From positions 279,230-343,229 of the IMG/VR virus record IMGVR_UViG_3300049001_000044: a stretch of DNA of 64,000 bases. One strand, 5' to 3'. Position numbers and translations under genes: made by a program. This document shows, in pieces, positions 40,552-49,385 of the stretch. Position 1 is the first letter of the stretch. The number at the start of each line of letters is the position of its first letter. This DNA comes from a virus. The notes under the pieces are model-generated. The model did not search any database. It saw only the letters and a program-made list of their open reading frames with translations, and was not told the origin of the DNA.

Positions 40552-41390
40552 AGGATGTTTCTCATCTTGATTTGATCGTGCAGATATTTAGCCCACGCCG
40601 CATGTCCTGACTCCAATGGGTGACCACCATTTCCTGTTGGATTTTCAGGATAGGACCATTCGCAGAACCACGTTGTCTCCACATTGCTGAACAGCTGGCG
40701 CAGCGTGAAATTTTCTGGCGCGTAAATGAAGTTAGGAGCATTGAAGTTGACCAACTCAAACATCGTCTGTAGCTCTTCAGACTCGACGGCTTTCTCAACG
40801 TCATCCCTTTCGTAGTATTGCTGGATTGAAGACACGAGCGAATGGGTGAATACGTACTTGATCTTCTTCGACTCCAAGAATGTCTTCAGTGAGATGATAC
40901 TTTGCAGGTAGTTGGTAATGTTGTAGATGGGATCACCACTTACCCACTTAACGTGCTTCTTCAGGTAGTCTAGAAATTCAGGTGACAGATCAGTGGTGTT
41001 CTTTTGGATCTGTGCGACAAGATCAGGGATGAACTGTCGCCATTGCCCACGATGTCTAGTCTCAAACCGCTCGTATGCCGTCCATCCGACGATCACGAAG
41101 ATGTCTTCAGGCTTGTGTGTCTTGAGCAACTTGCCAACCGCTGAGATGGTAGTGCGAGCAATCCTTTCGTTGCTGCTTCCGCCCAGACCTTCGTTAAGTA
41201 CCTCCATGCCGAGCGAGCGAGCCAACACCGCAGGCCACGCATGATACTCCATATGAGCGTAGTGTTGAGGGGTCAACGCGCTGTAAGTGCGGCTAGTTGC
41301 AACACCAAACTTCTTTTCATCCCATCCAAATTGTTTATTGCCAAGTTCGCTACCCTCAGTTAGCGAACACCCGTTCGCGTACAAAATCAT
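40548..41390 (-). CDS. SGNH hydrolase-like protein
   Basis: 280 residues. NGCSLTEGSEL at the start (nucleophile Ser block, GDS-like), EGLGGSSNERIART (block with Gly/Asn), VIVGWTAYERFE, and HPLESGHAAWA near the C-terminus (acid-x2-His block). These fit SGNH/GDSL esterases, a family that removes or transfers acyl groups on sugars. In this operon it may acylate or deacylate a glycan. Coupled to its neighbours by ATGA. Confidence 0.75.
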   Translation of the reverse strand: MILYANGCSLTEGSELGNKQFGWDEKKFGVATSRTYSALTPQHYAHMEYHAWPAVLARSLGMEVLNEGLGGSSNERIARTTISAVGKLLKTHKPEDIFVIVGWTAYERFETRHRGQWRQFIPDLVAQIQKNTTDLSPEFLDYLKKHVKWVSGDPIYNITNYLQSIISLKTFLESKKIKYVFTHSLVSSIQQYYERDDVEKAVESEELQTMFELVNFNAPNFIYAPENFTLRQLFSNVETTWFCEWSYPENPTGNGGHPLESGHAAWAKYLHDQIKMRNIL

Positions 41391-41980
41391 GTTACGTCCT
41401 TCATGGTGATAAGAGTGTGCGGGTCAACTTTAACCACTGTCGCCTTCGAAGCACGTGCCGCAGCTATCCCACTTGGTGAATCTTCGAAGATAACAGTATC
41501 ATCGTAATTCACCGAAAGCTTTTCCATTACTTTTTGAAAGATTTCTGGATCAGGCTTAGGCTTGCTAACCTCATCTCCTGCAATGACTAAATCGAGGTAT
41601 GGCTTTACGCCGATCTTTTCCAAGATCAGATCAACATACAGACGACGAGAGTTACTTGCGACAGCAATGTAGAAGGGATTTGCTGAGAAATGTTCCATCA
41701 CCCTAATCGCTTCTTCGTTGCTAGGCAGGTTGGACATCAGCGACATCGTCGCCTCTTGCTTTAAGAGATCAATCTTGCGGACGTCTGCTGCTTTGAGTTG
41801 GTACTTAGCGCGCAAAACTTCCAACTTGTCAATGGTGCGAACGCCGTCGCTTGCATCAAGAAGAGGAAGTTTGGATGCTTCCTCACCAATGACTTCAAGT
41901 ACGGCTTGACGGAATGCGGAGGTGTGAATGGATGAGGTGTCGACTAACACCCCATCGAGATCAAATATTGCAAGTTTCAT
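41387..41980 (-). CDS. HAD-superfamily phosphatase
   Basis: 197 residues, standard for the beta-phosphoglucomutase subgroup. FDLDGVLVDT with Asp7 and Asp9, VASNSRR (motif II), SKPKPDPEIF (motif III Lys) and FEDSPSGIAAA (motif IV). A helical cap follows the first motif. It probably dephosphorylates a sugar phosphate for the neighbouring nucleotidyltransferase pathway. Confidence 0.88.
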   Translation of the reverse strand: MKLAIFDLDGVLVDTSSIHTSAFRQAVLEVIGEEASKLPLLDASDGVRTIDKLEVLRAKYQLKAADVRKIDLLKQEATMSLMSNLPSNEEAIRVMEHFSANPFYIAVASNSRRLYVDLILEKIGVKPYLDLVIAGDEVSKPKPDPEIFQKVMEKLSVNYDDTVIFEDSPSGIAAARASKATVVKVDPHTLITMKDVT

Positions 41981-42413
41981 GTGTGACGATGGACACGTAG
42001 TCCGTGCAAATGCCGTAGATGCTCTTATCTATTGCGTTTACGTCGCCAATCAGTTCAGGCATAACTGCGATCGAGTGCCTGCTCAGTTGTTTCCCAGGGT
42101 AGGTCCAAATATAACCTGACGACGTCAATGTGAAGTCGTCTTCTTGGTGCCAGAAGTAATGCTTGGTCTTACAAATACGAAGAGTGTTTAGGGCAGCGAA
42201 GTTCTTCGCATGGCACCATAACCCTGGCGTTTTTAGGAATGAAGGATTGACATGGTAGGTGGGCGCGTCGTGTCCTAACCAGATACCGCCTTGGTGGAAC
42301 CATACATCAATCTCCACGTCATATCCCGCTGCGAGCGCCTCCTCAATGTAGGAGGGCTCATTCTCGCGGTTAGACGGGCCGTTCCTATTACCTCGGTGCG
42401 CGATCAGTCTCAT
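41961..42413 (-). CDS. Short glycerophosphodiester phosphodiesterase-like protein
   Basis: 150 residues, about 60 percent of a full GDPD barrel. IAHRGNRNGPSNRENEPS (the His-Arg-Gly and Glu-Asn motifs), AAGYDVEIDVWFHQGGIWLGHD (Glu-x-Asp metal site and second His). The C-terminal strands of the TIM barrel appear reduced. In phage sugar clusters such proteins may cleave a phosphodiester in a glycan precursor. Overlaps genes on both sides by 20-26 bases. Confidence 0.8.
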   Translation of the reverse strand: MRLIAHRGNRNGPSNRENEPSYIEEALAAGYDVEIDVWFHQGGIWLGHDAPTYHVNPSFLKTPGLWCHAKNFAALNTLRICKTKHYFWHQEDDFTLTSSGYIWTYPGKQLSRHSIAVMPELIGDVNAIDKSIYGICTDYVSIVTHETCNI

Positions 42414-43110
42414 GCTTGATGTATGCCTCTAAATCTTCAGGAGTTCCCACACCATGCATTTCGTCAACTGGCATGGTAATTACTTTGTGACCCAGCGCTA
42501 CGTTTTGAGTGTAGACTGGAGCAACGTAGAATTCGTTCTTGTAGCGGATGTTCTTCTTAATCATTAACTCCGCTGCATCAACGAACTGACTACCCTTGTA
42601 CCAAAAGTAGAGACCTGCTGTGGCATGAGTGCTGACGGGTACCTTCTCAACGACTTCAGTTACGAACCCATGCTTATCCAGCTTCGCGAAGCTCCACTTT
42701 GGATCGGTATCTTCGAACGTCATGATCACACCATCAGCGTGTGTGTAGAGAGGAGTGACACTTGCTTCGTTGAACTTGATGATGTTGTCAGAGTTCATGA
42801 TCGCCAATGGCTCATCATTGTTAATGAGGTGCTTTGCTTGAAGCACGGTACATGCGGCTCCCTCAGTCACGCCATCAATGACGACCACATCACATCCTTC
42901 GTATCGTTCTTGAAGGAAGTTCTTCACGTCGTATTTCTCAACGTGCTCTTTCTGGACGATAAAGATCAGATGTCTAATTGCAAGAGGGAACGAATCTACG
43001 ACATGCTCAATCATCGTCTTACCAAGGAACTTGATGAGGGGCTTTGGGTCAGTGTATCCCGCCGCACTGAAGCGGGACCCTAAACCCGCCATTGGAATGA
43101 GAAGGTTCAT
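42388..43110 (-). CDS. Sugar-phosphate nucleotidyltransferase
   Basis: 240 residues from the ATG at 43110; a GTG at 43119 is an alternative. MNLLIPMAGLGSRFSAAGY is the G-x-G-T/S-R nucleotide loop, followed by DPKPLIKFLGKTMIEHV, IMNSDNI (sugar-nucleotide/Mg site) and VVEKVPVS. It activates a sugar phosphate to an NDP-sugar that the operon's glycosyltransferases could use. Confidence 0.9.
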   Translation of the reverse strand: MNLLIPMAGLGSRFSAAGYTDPKPLIKFLGKTMIEHVVDSFPLAIRHLIFIVQKEHVEKYDVKNFLQERYEGCDVVVIDGVTEGAACTVLQAKHLINNDEPLAIMNSDNIIKFNEASVTPLYTHADGVIMTFEDTDPKWSFAKLDKHGFVTEVVEKVPVSTHATAGLYFWYKGSQFVDAAELMIKKNIRYKNEFYVAPVYTQNVALGHKVITMPVDEMHGVGTPEDLEAYIKHETDRAPR

Positions 43111-43111
43111 C

Positions 43112-43303
43112 TTAATCACCCAACTTCAGTTCGATGCTCGCGCCCATCTTCAGAAGTTCCTCTAGAGATACCTCCATAACAGAGGCGTACTCCTCACCAC
43201 GAGTGCGAACGTAGAGGTAGTATTTCCCATCTCGTTCGTTAAGCGAGACATAGGCGGGGAGGGTTTGACCGGTTACTTCAGTGTATGCGTAGATGTTGTT
43301 CAT
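43112..43303 (-). CDS. Small hypothetical protein
   Basis: 63 residues, beta-rich in its first half (YVSLNERDGKYYLYVRTRG), then a helix. It precedes the nucleotidyltransferase directly. No family recognised. Confidence 0.65.
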   Translation of the reverse strand: MNNIYAYTEVTGQTLPAYVSLNERDGKYYLYVRTRGEEYASVMEVSLEELLKMGASIELKLGD

Positions 43304-43311
43304 TTGATTCC

Positions 43312-43581
43312 TCAGGGGTTCTTTTTAACGTATCGAATATTAGGAGGTTCATCTACCTCAACTGCGCCATCAAACATTGATGTATCAATCCAGTCAACAT
43401 CATAGTTGTTTGGGCCGGTGCTGACTCTATACTGCTCACTTGGAAGACCAGCATTTCGTGGCCCTGTCTCTACGAACACTGTCTCACCCGCGTAATCACC
43501 ATGCTCAGGTTTATCAGCGAGTCGATAGCACTTCCCAATCTGTGGTCTAAACGTGGCCTCAAATAGTTCCGCCATTTTCAT
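43312..43581 (-). CDS. Small protein with capsid-targeting-like N-terminus
   Basis: 89 residues. MKMAELFE|A resembles the ATPase start MKLQDLFE|A and the LxE|A processing site of internal head proteins. The remainder is a small beta-rich domain (GKCYRLADKP, AGETVFVETG). A packaged protein inside the sugar operon would be unexpected; resemblance may be coincidental. Overlaps the upstream gene by ATGA. Confidence 0.65.
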   Translation of the reverse strand: MKMAELFEATFRPQIGKCYRLADKPEHGDYAGETVFVETGPRNAGLPSEQYRVSTGPNNYDVDWIDTSMFDGAVEVDEPPNIRYVKKNP

Positions 43582-44501
43582 TTGTTAGCCTCGACTTCGG
43601 TTAGGACTGCATTTAAATTGCGCTTGGGCGCTTCGTAGACGGACTTGAAGAAGGATGATGCGTCAGCGGTCATGTCAGCAATGTTCATACCCAGATCTTT
43701 CTTCAGTGGAATGAGCAGGTCTGCGCTCGCCTTCAACAGGCTTTCTTCGGTTGCAAACTTCGGTTTGATCTCTTCATGGAAGTACTTCTTGAACCAATCG
43801 TAGTCAGAAATCTGTGCGATGTCGAAGTCGGCTTCGATGTTGGCCATGTAGATGCCGAGCCTAGTGCCGTAGACAGCCCACACTCCGTTCTCTACGTCAG
43901 CACCAACAGAAGCCCAAATCAGCAGGCGCTTGTAGTTGGTTGCGTAGACAGAGTTTTGAATGAGACCTGTTGCTTTCGCACCGCGATCAAGAGTCATCTT
44001 CACACCTTCACGGAAGCCTGCGCGGAAGGCTTGGAAGGGCGAGCCATTAATGCACGTGTCGGAGTAGGTGTTGTTGAGCTGGACGTAGTTGTCGTCCCAG
44101 CAGAAGTCTACTTTTTCTTCGTCACGTGTTGCGTTCTCATGAGTGCGCATGTTCAACACGAAGTCTTTGGTCCACAGCTTCAGACCACCGTTGCCGTAGT
44201 GGAGACCGTTGACGATGTTCCTTGCTCCCCAGCTCAGCGTCTTGTCATCGAGATGGGCGGGGATGTCCAACTCCAAATCGAAGAACTCGTCGTAGACTAG
44301 GTTGTCGCCGTCGACAGTGATGAACTTATCAGTACTAGATGCGTTCGCGCAGGCCTTGTGCGCGCTATCAAATCCCTTTACTCCATCAACGCGTTGAGCC
44401 CATGGACACTGATCTTGCAGCTTTGCCCAGAACTCTTCCTTTTGCGGTTCATCATAGGAGAGGTAGAAGAGATCGAAGTCTGAGATGGAATGTTTAGCCA
44501 T
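43578..44501 (-). CDS. GT-A-like glycosyltransferase domain protein
   Basis: 307 residues. Paralogous to the N-terminal half of the fusion at 24507-25856: DLFYLSYDEPQKEEFW, AQRVDGVKGFDSAH, FITVDGDN (DxD-like), WGARNIVNGLHYGNGGLKL. No methyltransferase half. The acceptor could be DNA or a virion protein; nothing in the sequence decides. Coupled to both neighbours. Confidence 0.7.
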   Translation of the reverse strand: MAKHSISDFDLFYLSYDEPQKEEFWAKLQDQCPWAQRVDGVKGFDSAHKACANASSTDKFITVDGDNLVYDEFFDLELDIPAHLDDKTLSWGARNIVNGLHYGNGGLKLWTKDFVLNMRTHENATRDEEKVDFCWDDNYVQLNNTYSDTCINGSPFQAFRAGFREGVKMTLDRGAKATGLIQNSVYATNYKRLLIWASVGADVENGVWAVYGTRLGIYMANIEADFDIAQISDYDWFKKYFHEEIKPKFATEESLLKASADLLIPLKKDLGMNIADMTADASSFFKSVYEAPKRNLNAVLTEVEANK

Positions 44502-45123
44502 TTTGGAATGATACGGATAGAGGCCCCCTCACCGCGAACACTGAGAGATCATCAACGTCTTTCAGGTTAAGGCGAATTGGATTGGGCCAGGATGGGAGGT
44601 TGTTGTAAGTGGTGATTTCGTTGAGGATATTTACGTCCAACGAGAAGGCGCACTTCAGGTACGTCATGTCACCCTCCCTCGTAAAGTACATCTTGACGGG
44701 ATTTGAGATCGTCTTCAGCTTTTCCCCATCGTAGTAAATCTCCACAACACCTTCATCCTTCAACACCTTCAGTCGAATGTCATCCCAGTCATTAGGCTTC
44801 ACCTCATAAATGCCCAACCCAATATCTACGCGATTCAGTTTGACAGTGTGCGGTTGAATCTTTTGGAAGACAAACAACTTGTCATCAGGTATGATCGACC
44901 ACGAGATTGGATTCTCTTCGCCGGTGATGAACTTCAAACCCAACTCATAATCCACTTCTAAACATTTCTCATCTTCCACCGTCACGTCACACGAGCTAAT
45001 CGACTTAATTTGCAGAGTGGTGCTGTTAAAGTGGACGTAGAATTTTGGTTCGACGGGTGCGGGTGCGGGTGTTGGCGCAAAGTCTTGCGTGCTAGACAGC
45101 ACTTGCATGAGCTGTTCGATCAT
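44494..45123 (-). CDS. Hypothetical beta-rich protein
   Basis: 209 residues with a Pro/Ala linker (PTPAPAPVEP) after a short helix and then beta-rich sequence. It might be a virion component modified by the flanking glycosyltransferases. No family recognised. Confidence 0.65.
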   Translation of the reverse strand: MIEQLMQVLSSTQDFAPTPAPAPVEPKFYVHFNSTTLQIKSISSCDVTVEDEKCLEVDYELGLKFITGEENPISWSIIPDDKLFVFQKIQPHTVKLNRVDIGLGIYEVKPNDWDDIRLKVLKDEGVVEIYYDGEKLKTISNPVKMYFTREGDMTYLKCAFSLDVNILNEITTYNNLPSWPNPIRLNLKDVDDLSVFAVRGPLSVSFQNG

Positions 45124-45977
45124 ACTCCCAGCTTCCTTTCCATTGTGTTGATCATTTTATCGGTCATGAACTCTTTCACATGATAATGAAGAGGCAGCTG
45201 TTGAGCGTAGTTACCAATCTTCAACGAGCAATCCCTATTGAAGTAGTAGGGGACAATCTTAGTCCAGTCTTCGACCATGAACTGACCTTCAGGCCAACCT
45301 TGCAGTTGCGACTTCATGTGGACGAACGTAGGCAGGTCCGATTCAGAGTAGAGGTTGTAGGATGGGTAGTCTAGAATCTTTGCCGCGATACCGAACACAA
45401 CGTCAGTTGATACGAACTTTGGTCGATGTTCTGGCTCCAAGAATTCGTAGAAGCAGCGCTCCCAGTTGTTGAAGATGAACTCACAAAGACGGAAGAACTC
45501 AAAGTTCAAATCGTTCTTCTTGAAGTAGAACATCGCGCTGTAGACATTAGGAAGGTTCGACTCGGTGAAGGTCTTACGATAATAATCGCTAGTGATAACC
45601 TCCCCACGATACGTCTTCGCCTTCGTACAGAACACGCCTTCGCTGTCAGACAGCATATCCCACCAGTGAGAGATGTCACCAGGGAAAATCATGTCCGCAT
45701 CCAACTTGATTGTCTCATCGTAAGGCGTCATGTAGATCGCCTTCCATTCATTCTCCAACTTCCACGTGCTGTTCTTTGCGTGGTCTTCCCAAGGAATTTC
45801 AACCACTTGATCGAACACTTCCAGGTACTTGGCAGGAATGTTTGTGATCTCATCCTTCGTTACACCAATCGACAGATCATTTGGTCCTGTCTGGGACAGC
45901 TTCAACGACAGTGCGCATGCGTAAGCGAGACGTTGATACGATTCGCCTTGGGCAATAGTGAAGAAACCTCTACTCAT
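45120..45977 (-). CDS. Glycosyltransferase with DxD motif
   Basis: 285 residues from the ATG at 45977, which overlaps the preceding stop as ATGA; a GTG at 45986 is the alternative. SRGFFTIAQGESYQRLAYA, TPYDETIKLDADMIFPGD (DxD metal motif), SAMFYFKKN and YHVKEFMTD follow a GT8-like layout. Same architecture as the 290-residue neighbour (SPYDETLLIDCDFLV). Probably adds a sugar to a phage component. Confidence 0.75.
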   Translation of the reverse strand: MSRGFFTIAQGESYQRLAYACALSLKLSQTGPNDLSIGVTKDEITNIPAKYLEVFDQVVEIPWEDHAKNSTWKLENEWKAIYMTPYDETIKLDADMIFPGDISHWWDMLSDSEGVFCTKAKTYRGEVITSDYYRKTFTESNLPNVYSAMFYFKKNDLNFEFFRLCEFIFNNWERCFYEFLEPEHRPKFVSTDVVFGIAAKILDYPSYNLYSESDLPTFVHMKSQLQGWPEGQFMVEDWTKIVPYYFNRDCSLKIGNYAQQLPLHYHVKEFMTDKMINTMERKLGV

Positions 45978-46138
45978 TTGTACCACTCCGGATGTTCTTC
46001 TCTCAATTTAGCGTATGCTTCCTGCTCGTGCTGTCGATATTCAACAGCACGTTCTTCCCATCCAGGACCACCTTCATATCGAATCATGGTCGAATAGAGC
46101 ATCATGATCTGGTATTCTGCTTTTTCTTTCTCCGTCAT
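45974..46138 (-). CDS. Small hypothetical protein between glycosyltransferases
   Basis: 54 residues, charged and aromatic (MTEKEKAEYQIMMLYSTM, then EGGPGWEERA). ATGA overlaps with both glycosyltransferase genes support it as real. Unknown function. Confidence 0.65.
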   Translation of the reverse strand: MTEKEKAEYQIMMLYSTMIRYEGGPGWEERAVEYRQHEQEAYAKLREEHPEWYK

Positions 46139-47007
46139 TTGAGTGCCTCCATGATTTCGTTCATGTTGTTGAGTAGGGAAAGCTTGTTCATGCAGTGTAC
46201 GTTCAAACCGTTAGTCGTCACACCTTGGTACTTCCAAGTCTCTTGACGATCCTGGTGGAAGAAGTGTAATTTTGCTGGTGAGCTAATGCCGAAGAATTGG
46301 TCGGTATCAAGTGCAGATAGGATCGTTGGATCTGGTAGAGACACAACGTAGTTCGACTCTTCGAACAGACCGTTCAGAATGTGGATCGCAATGGAGAAGG
46401 CGTAGTCATTCCTAAACAAGGCGCCCGGAAAATCGTACGTTAGCTGATAGAAGTCCCAGTTGTCTTTGACGTGCTCTACCAAATCGAATAATCTCTTTGC
46501 CTTCTCGCCCTTTCGGAAGTAGATGACAGTAGCCCAGTACATTGGGATGCCGTATGGGTTCAACCTATCTTCCGCACCTTGAAGTTTGTTGTGGAAGAGG
46601 TCAGTCGCATACTTGTTGATTTGGAATTCCTCCTCACTGCCCCATACATGGGAGAGGACGTCGTTGCAGACGAGGAAGTCGCAGTCGATTAGGAGGGTCT
46701 CATCGTATGGAGACAAGTCATAGACCGTGCTTCTGCTTTCGTTCTTGAATTGGGCTTCGAACCCATAGTATTGAGTGTCACGATATCGACGGTTGTTGAC
46801 GAACTTTTGTTCTTGTTCTTCAATCAACACCACAGAGTCGAACAGTGTGTAGACGTCATGGCGAGGATCGACGGAGCCTTTATCGCTGATCAGGCAGACG
46901 TTGGTGCCTGGCATGTTCTTGCGGATAAAGGATGCGCACATAATCGCAAGCTGGACGTAATCAATACGGGCGTTATTGACGCCGAAGATTACAACACCAC
47001 GAGACAT
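46135..47007 (-). CDS. Glycosyltransferase with DxD motif
   Basis: 290 residues. Related in layout to the protein at 45120-45977: VVIFGVNNARIDYVQLA, SPYDETLLIDCDFLVCND (DxD), VIYFRKGEKAK, LHFFHQDRQETWKYQG. Second of the two GT8-like enzymes of the operon, possibly acting sequentially. One base after the preceding stop. Confidence 0.75.
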   Translation of the reverse strand: MSRGVVIFGVNNARIDYVQLAIMCASFIRKNMPGTNVCLISDKGSVDPRHDVYTLFDSVVLIEEQEQKFVNNRRYRDTQYYGFEAQFKNESRSTVYDLSPYDETLLIDCDFLVCNDVLSHVWGSEEEFQINKYATDLFHNKLQGAEDRLNPYGIPMYWATVIYFRKGEKAKRLFDLVEHVKDNWDFYQLTYDFPGALFRNDYAFSIAIHILNGLFEESNYVVSLPDPTILSALDTDQFFGISSPAKLHFFHQDRQETWKYQGVTTNGLNVHCMNKLSLLNNMNEIMEALK

Positions 47008-47008
47008 G

Positions 47009-47392
47009 TCACACTCCTAGTACGTCAGCGGTGTTTCGCTTTTGTCTGATCGACTTGTATTCGACCATAAATTCGTTCATGACTTCGTAGTACTTGCCAA
47101 CGATGTCATCTTGGAATTTTGCGAGATCAGTGATTTCGATTGGATTCCTATTCGCATCGTTCAAGATGACGTTCTCTTGGCCCATACCAAGAAGCGTCTG
47201 TACGAAGGAGATAAGTTCAGGGGTGATTTTGAAGATGCCGCCATTCACAGAGTAGGTGAGACCTTTGTCTGCTTTGATGCGAGCGTTTTCGACTTGGTTG
47301 TTGAGGGTGATGCGGTAGTTGGCTTTAGCGATTACGTCCTCGAGACGAGTGTCGATCGCTGCCTTGATTTCAGGCTGAGAATTTCTCTTCAT
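47009..47392 (-). CDS. Hypothetical protein, first gene of the sugar operon
   Basis: 127 residues, helical and charged at both ends (KRNSQPEIKAAIDTRLEDVI, YKSIRQKRNTADVLGV). The late promoter and leader hairpin at 47415-47461 precede it. It may be a structural protein rather than a sugar enzyme. Family not recognised. Confidence 0.7.
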   Translation of the reverse strand: MKRNSQPEIKAAIDTRLEDVIAKANYRITLNNQVENARIKADKGLTYSVNGGIFKITPELISFVQTLLGMGQENVILNDANRNPIEITDLAKFQDDIVGKYYEVMNEFMVEYKSIRQKRNTADVLGV

Positions 47393-47414
47393 GATGGGTA
47401 TATCCGATGGGAGT

Positions 47415-47438
47415 TGGAGAGAGCTTCCACTCTCTCCA
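47415..47438 (-). promoter_or_regulatory. Leader hairpin after the late promoter of the sugar operon
   Basis: TGGAGAGAG/CTCTCTCCA, 9 bp, 6-base loop, no T-run. It lies 16 bases downstream of the GCTAAATA motif, so it would be in the 5' leader. Confidence 0.55.
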
Positions 47439-47453
47439 TTTTGGTAACAAGAC

Positions 47454-47461
47454 TATTTAGC
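47454..47461 (-). promoter_or_regulatory. T4-type late promoter GCTAAATA
   Basis: TAAATA core with two mismatches in the flanking positions, in the 73-bp gap before the sugar operon. Same variant as at 63031-63038. Confidence 0.5.
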
Positions 47462-47465
47462 CTTA

Positions 47466-49205
47466 TCAGGTTCCTGCTGCTGCGCTGAGGAAGGTTCCTG
47501 CTGCCGAGACAGAAGGGACAACCACTGCTGGGGTATCGATGTATGGCAGGCCGGCGACGGTTGCTGCGGATACACGAACGTCGGTTGCGACAGTCACCTT
47601 GCTGATGACTTGGCCTGCTGCGTAGTCTTCGTTGAAGATCAAGCTCACAGTCAATTTCGCGGTGGCTGAGTTGTACACTGCATTCACGACCAAACTGCCT
47701 GTACCGTACGCACCACTACGGTTGAACGATGCGATCGTTCTTGCTGTGGTATTCAAGTCGTAGAAGCCGTAGGTAGTCGTGCCGCCCGAGTTGTACGCGC
47801 CATTGAAACCGATCTTCGTGCCAGTGTAGTCAAGCACGATACCTGACGTGTTCAGACCCGCATTGACGATGGTGTTGTACCACTCATGACCAACGCCTGC
47901 GCCATCGGTAAGGGAGATGGTAAAGCGCGCAGAACCAGCTTGATTGAAGAAGGCGTACGCTGCTGCATTCGATGCAAAGGTAAACGTCAAATCCAACTGG
48001 CGTGTGGAAGCCCAAGTACCAGTCGTTGCATCAGAACGAAGCGAGGAGATGTTCATACTTGCTGCGTTAGGCGAGAAGCGGTTTGCCTCAAGCGCGTCGA
48101 CACCTGCAGTGAGAGCATTCCAGTTAGTAACGATACCTTGGATACCATAACCACTCCATCCAGCAACCCAATTGACGTTTGGCGAATACGCATTTGCGGT
48201 AGCGTGAGAGCCGCGGCCATCATAAATGAAACCGATCGAGCCAGTATTGTCAGCTGCCGCTGTGTGACGAAGAGCTTTTTTCAGACGGGACAGAAGGATG
48301 GTCCACTTAACGTTGTCAAACTGCGAAGGAGTGTTCATGTTAGTGAAGACTTCCAACGTATCAGTTTGACCCCAACCCCACTGATTGTCTGCGGGATCAG
48401 GAGCGGAACCAGAAGTTGATGGTGCGCCAATGACTCTGTTGATTCGGGTTGCCAGCGCATTGTACTCGTTATAGGAAGCGTAGCGAGTAACGCTTGGCCA
48501 TACCTGTGCCCATGAGCTGTTGAAGTATAGTGGCTGATCGGCTGTCGATTGCATCGAGTTGTCTACGCGCACGTACAGAATCTTCTCTGACGTCGACCAC
48601 CACAGACTACCAACTGTGGAAGCAGCCCCAGCTGTTGGAGGGGTAGCAGTTGTGGTGACGCCCTGACCTGCGCCAACGTTCGTCCAAGTACTAGTCGAAG
48701 CGTCATACACTTTCAGCACGCCAGAGCTGGTGTCAAACCACAGCTGACCAGTCTGAGGATTTGCTGGTGCGGTTGCGGATGGTTGACCACCTCCGCCAAC
48801 GCTAGTCCACTGGGTACCATTCCACACCTTGAGGGTAGTGGTGGTGTTGTCGAACCACATGTCACCGAGTTGTGGCGCGGATGGTTGCGTGCTAGATGGA
48901 AGAACACCACCGACGAGGTGCCACGTTTGGTCAATGCCGTATACTTTCAGCTTCGTGCTTACTGTATCATACCATGCTTGACCAACGGTAGGGTGTGAGG
49001 GTGCTGTTTTGGAAGCGAAGTTCTCCAACAGACGGATGAAGTTTTCCTGTTGGATTTCACCGTAGTTTGGAACGCCTTTACCCGTAAGGGTGAGGGAAGT
49101 AGAAGTAGCGTCTACTACGCTTTGTGGCAAGTCAATGGTTGTCTTGCCTGGGATCGATGGCGAAGTCTCAATACCACCGCTTTGGTAGTCTACCTTGTAG
49201 CTCAT
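47466..49205 (-). CDS. Tail/virion structural protein with W-F-D repeats
   Basis: 579 residues. Residues about 60-175 hold three or four repeats of the form P-x-x-G-x-x-W-[FY]-D-[TN]-x-x-x-x-L-K-V-[YW] (for example PQLGDMWFDN, then TLKVWNGTQW), common in T4-type and cyanophage tail proteins. The C-terminal 300 residues are Thr/Ser/Ala-rich beta structure. It is probably a baseplate or fibre component contacting host glycans. A late promoter lies 69 bases upstream. Confidence 0.8.
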   Translation of the reverse strand: MSYKVDYQSGGIETSPSIPGKTTIDLPQSVVDATSTSLTLTGKGVPNYGEIQQENFIRLLENFASKTAPSHPTVGQAWYDTVSTKLKVYGIDQTWHLVGGVLPSSTQPSAPQLGDMWFDNTTTTLKVWNGTQWTSVGGGGQPSATAPANPQTGQLWFDTSSGVLKVYDASTSTWTNVGAGQGVTTTATPPTAGAASTVGSLWWSTSEKILYVRVDNSMQSTADQPLYFNSSWAQVWPSVTRYASYNEYNALATRINRVIGAPSTSGSAPDPADNQWGWGQTDTLEVFTNMNTPSQFDNVKWTILLSRLKKALRHTAAADNTGSIGFIYDGRGSHATANAYSPNVNWVAGWSGYGIQGIVTNWNALTAGVDALEANRFSPNAASMNISSLRSDATTGTWASTRQLDLTFTFASNAAAYAFFNQAGSARFTISLTDGAGVGHEWYNTIVNAGLNTSGIVLDYTGTKIGFNGAYNSGGTTTYGFYDLNTTARTIASFNRSGAYGTGSLVVNAVYNSATAKLTVSLIFNEDYAAGQVISKVTVATDVRVSAATVAGLPYIDTPAVVVPSVSAAGTFLSAAAGT

Positions 49206-49273
49206 TTTATCTCCTTGCGCCGGCTCACAATATTTGGGATGACGTAGAAAATCCGGTATACTCTACGTTCACA

Positions 49274-49281
49274 TATTTATT
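49274..49281 (-). promoter_or_regulatory. T4-type late promoter AATAAATA
   Basis: Seven of eight matches on the minus strand, between the PhoH terminator hairpin and the virion protein gene. Confidence 0.55.
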
Positions 49282-49301
49282 CAGGAGACGAAAACAACGC
49301 T

Positions 49302-49331
49302 GGGATGAGCCCTCCTTCAAAGTCTCATCCC
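49302..49331 (-). terminator. Hairpin after the PhoH gene
   Basis: GGGATGAG/CTCATCCC, 8 bp, 14-base loop, about 55 bases after the stop at 49386. The T-run (TTGTTTTC) starts 6 bases later, so it is a weak terminator. Confidence 0.5.
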
Positions 49332-49385
49332 AGGTCCAATTGTTGTTCTGCTTGTCTTCGCTACGGTCAGTGCTGACTCACTGAG

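Noticed and set aside
40585-40592. GCTAAATA late motif on the minus strand
   Set aside because: It lies inside the SGNH-like coding sequence of a tightly coupled operon, so coincidence is more likely.
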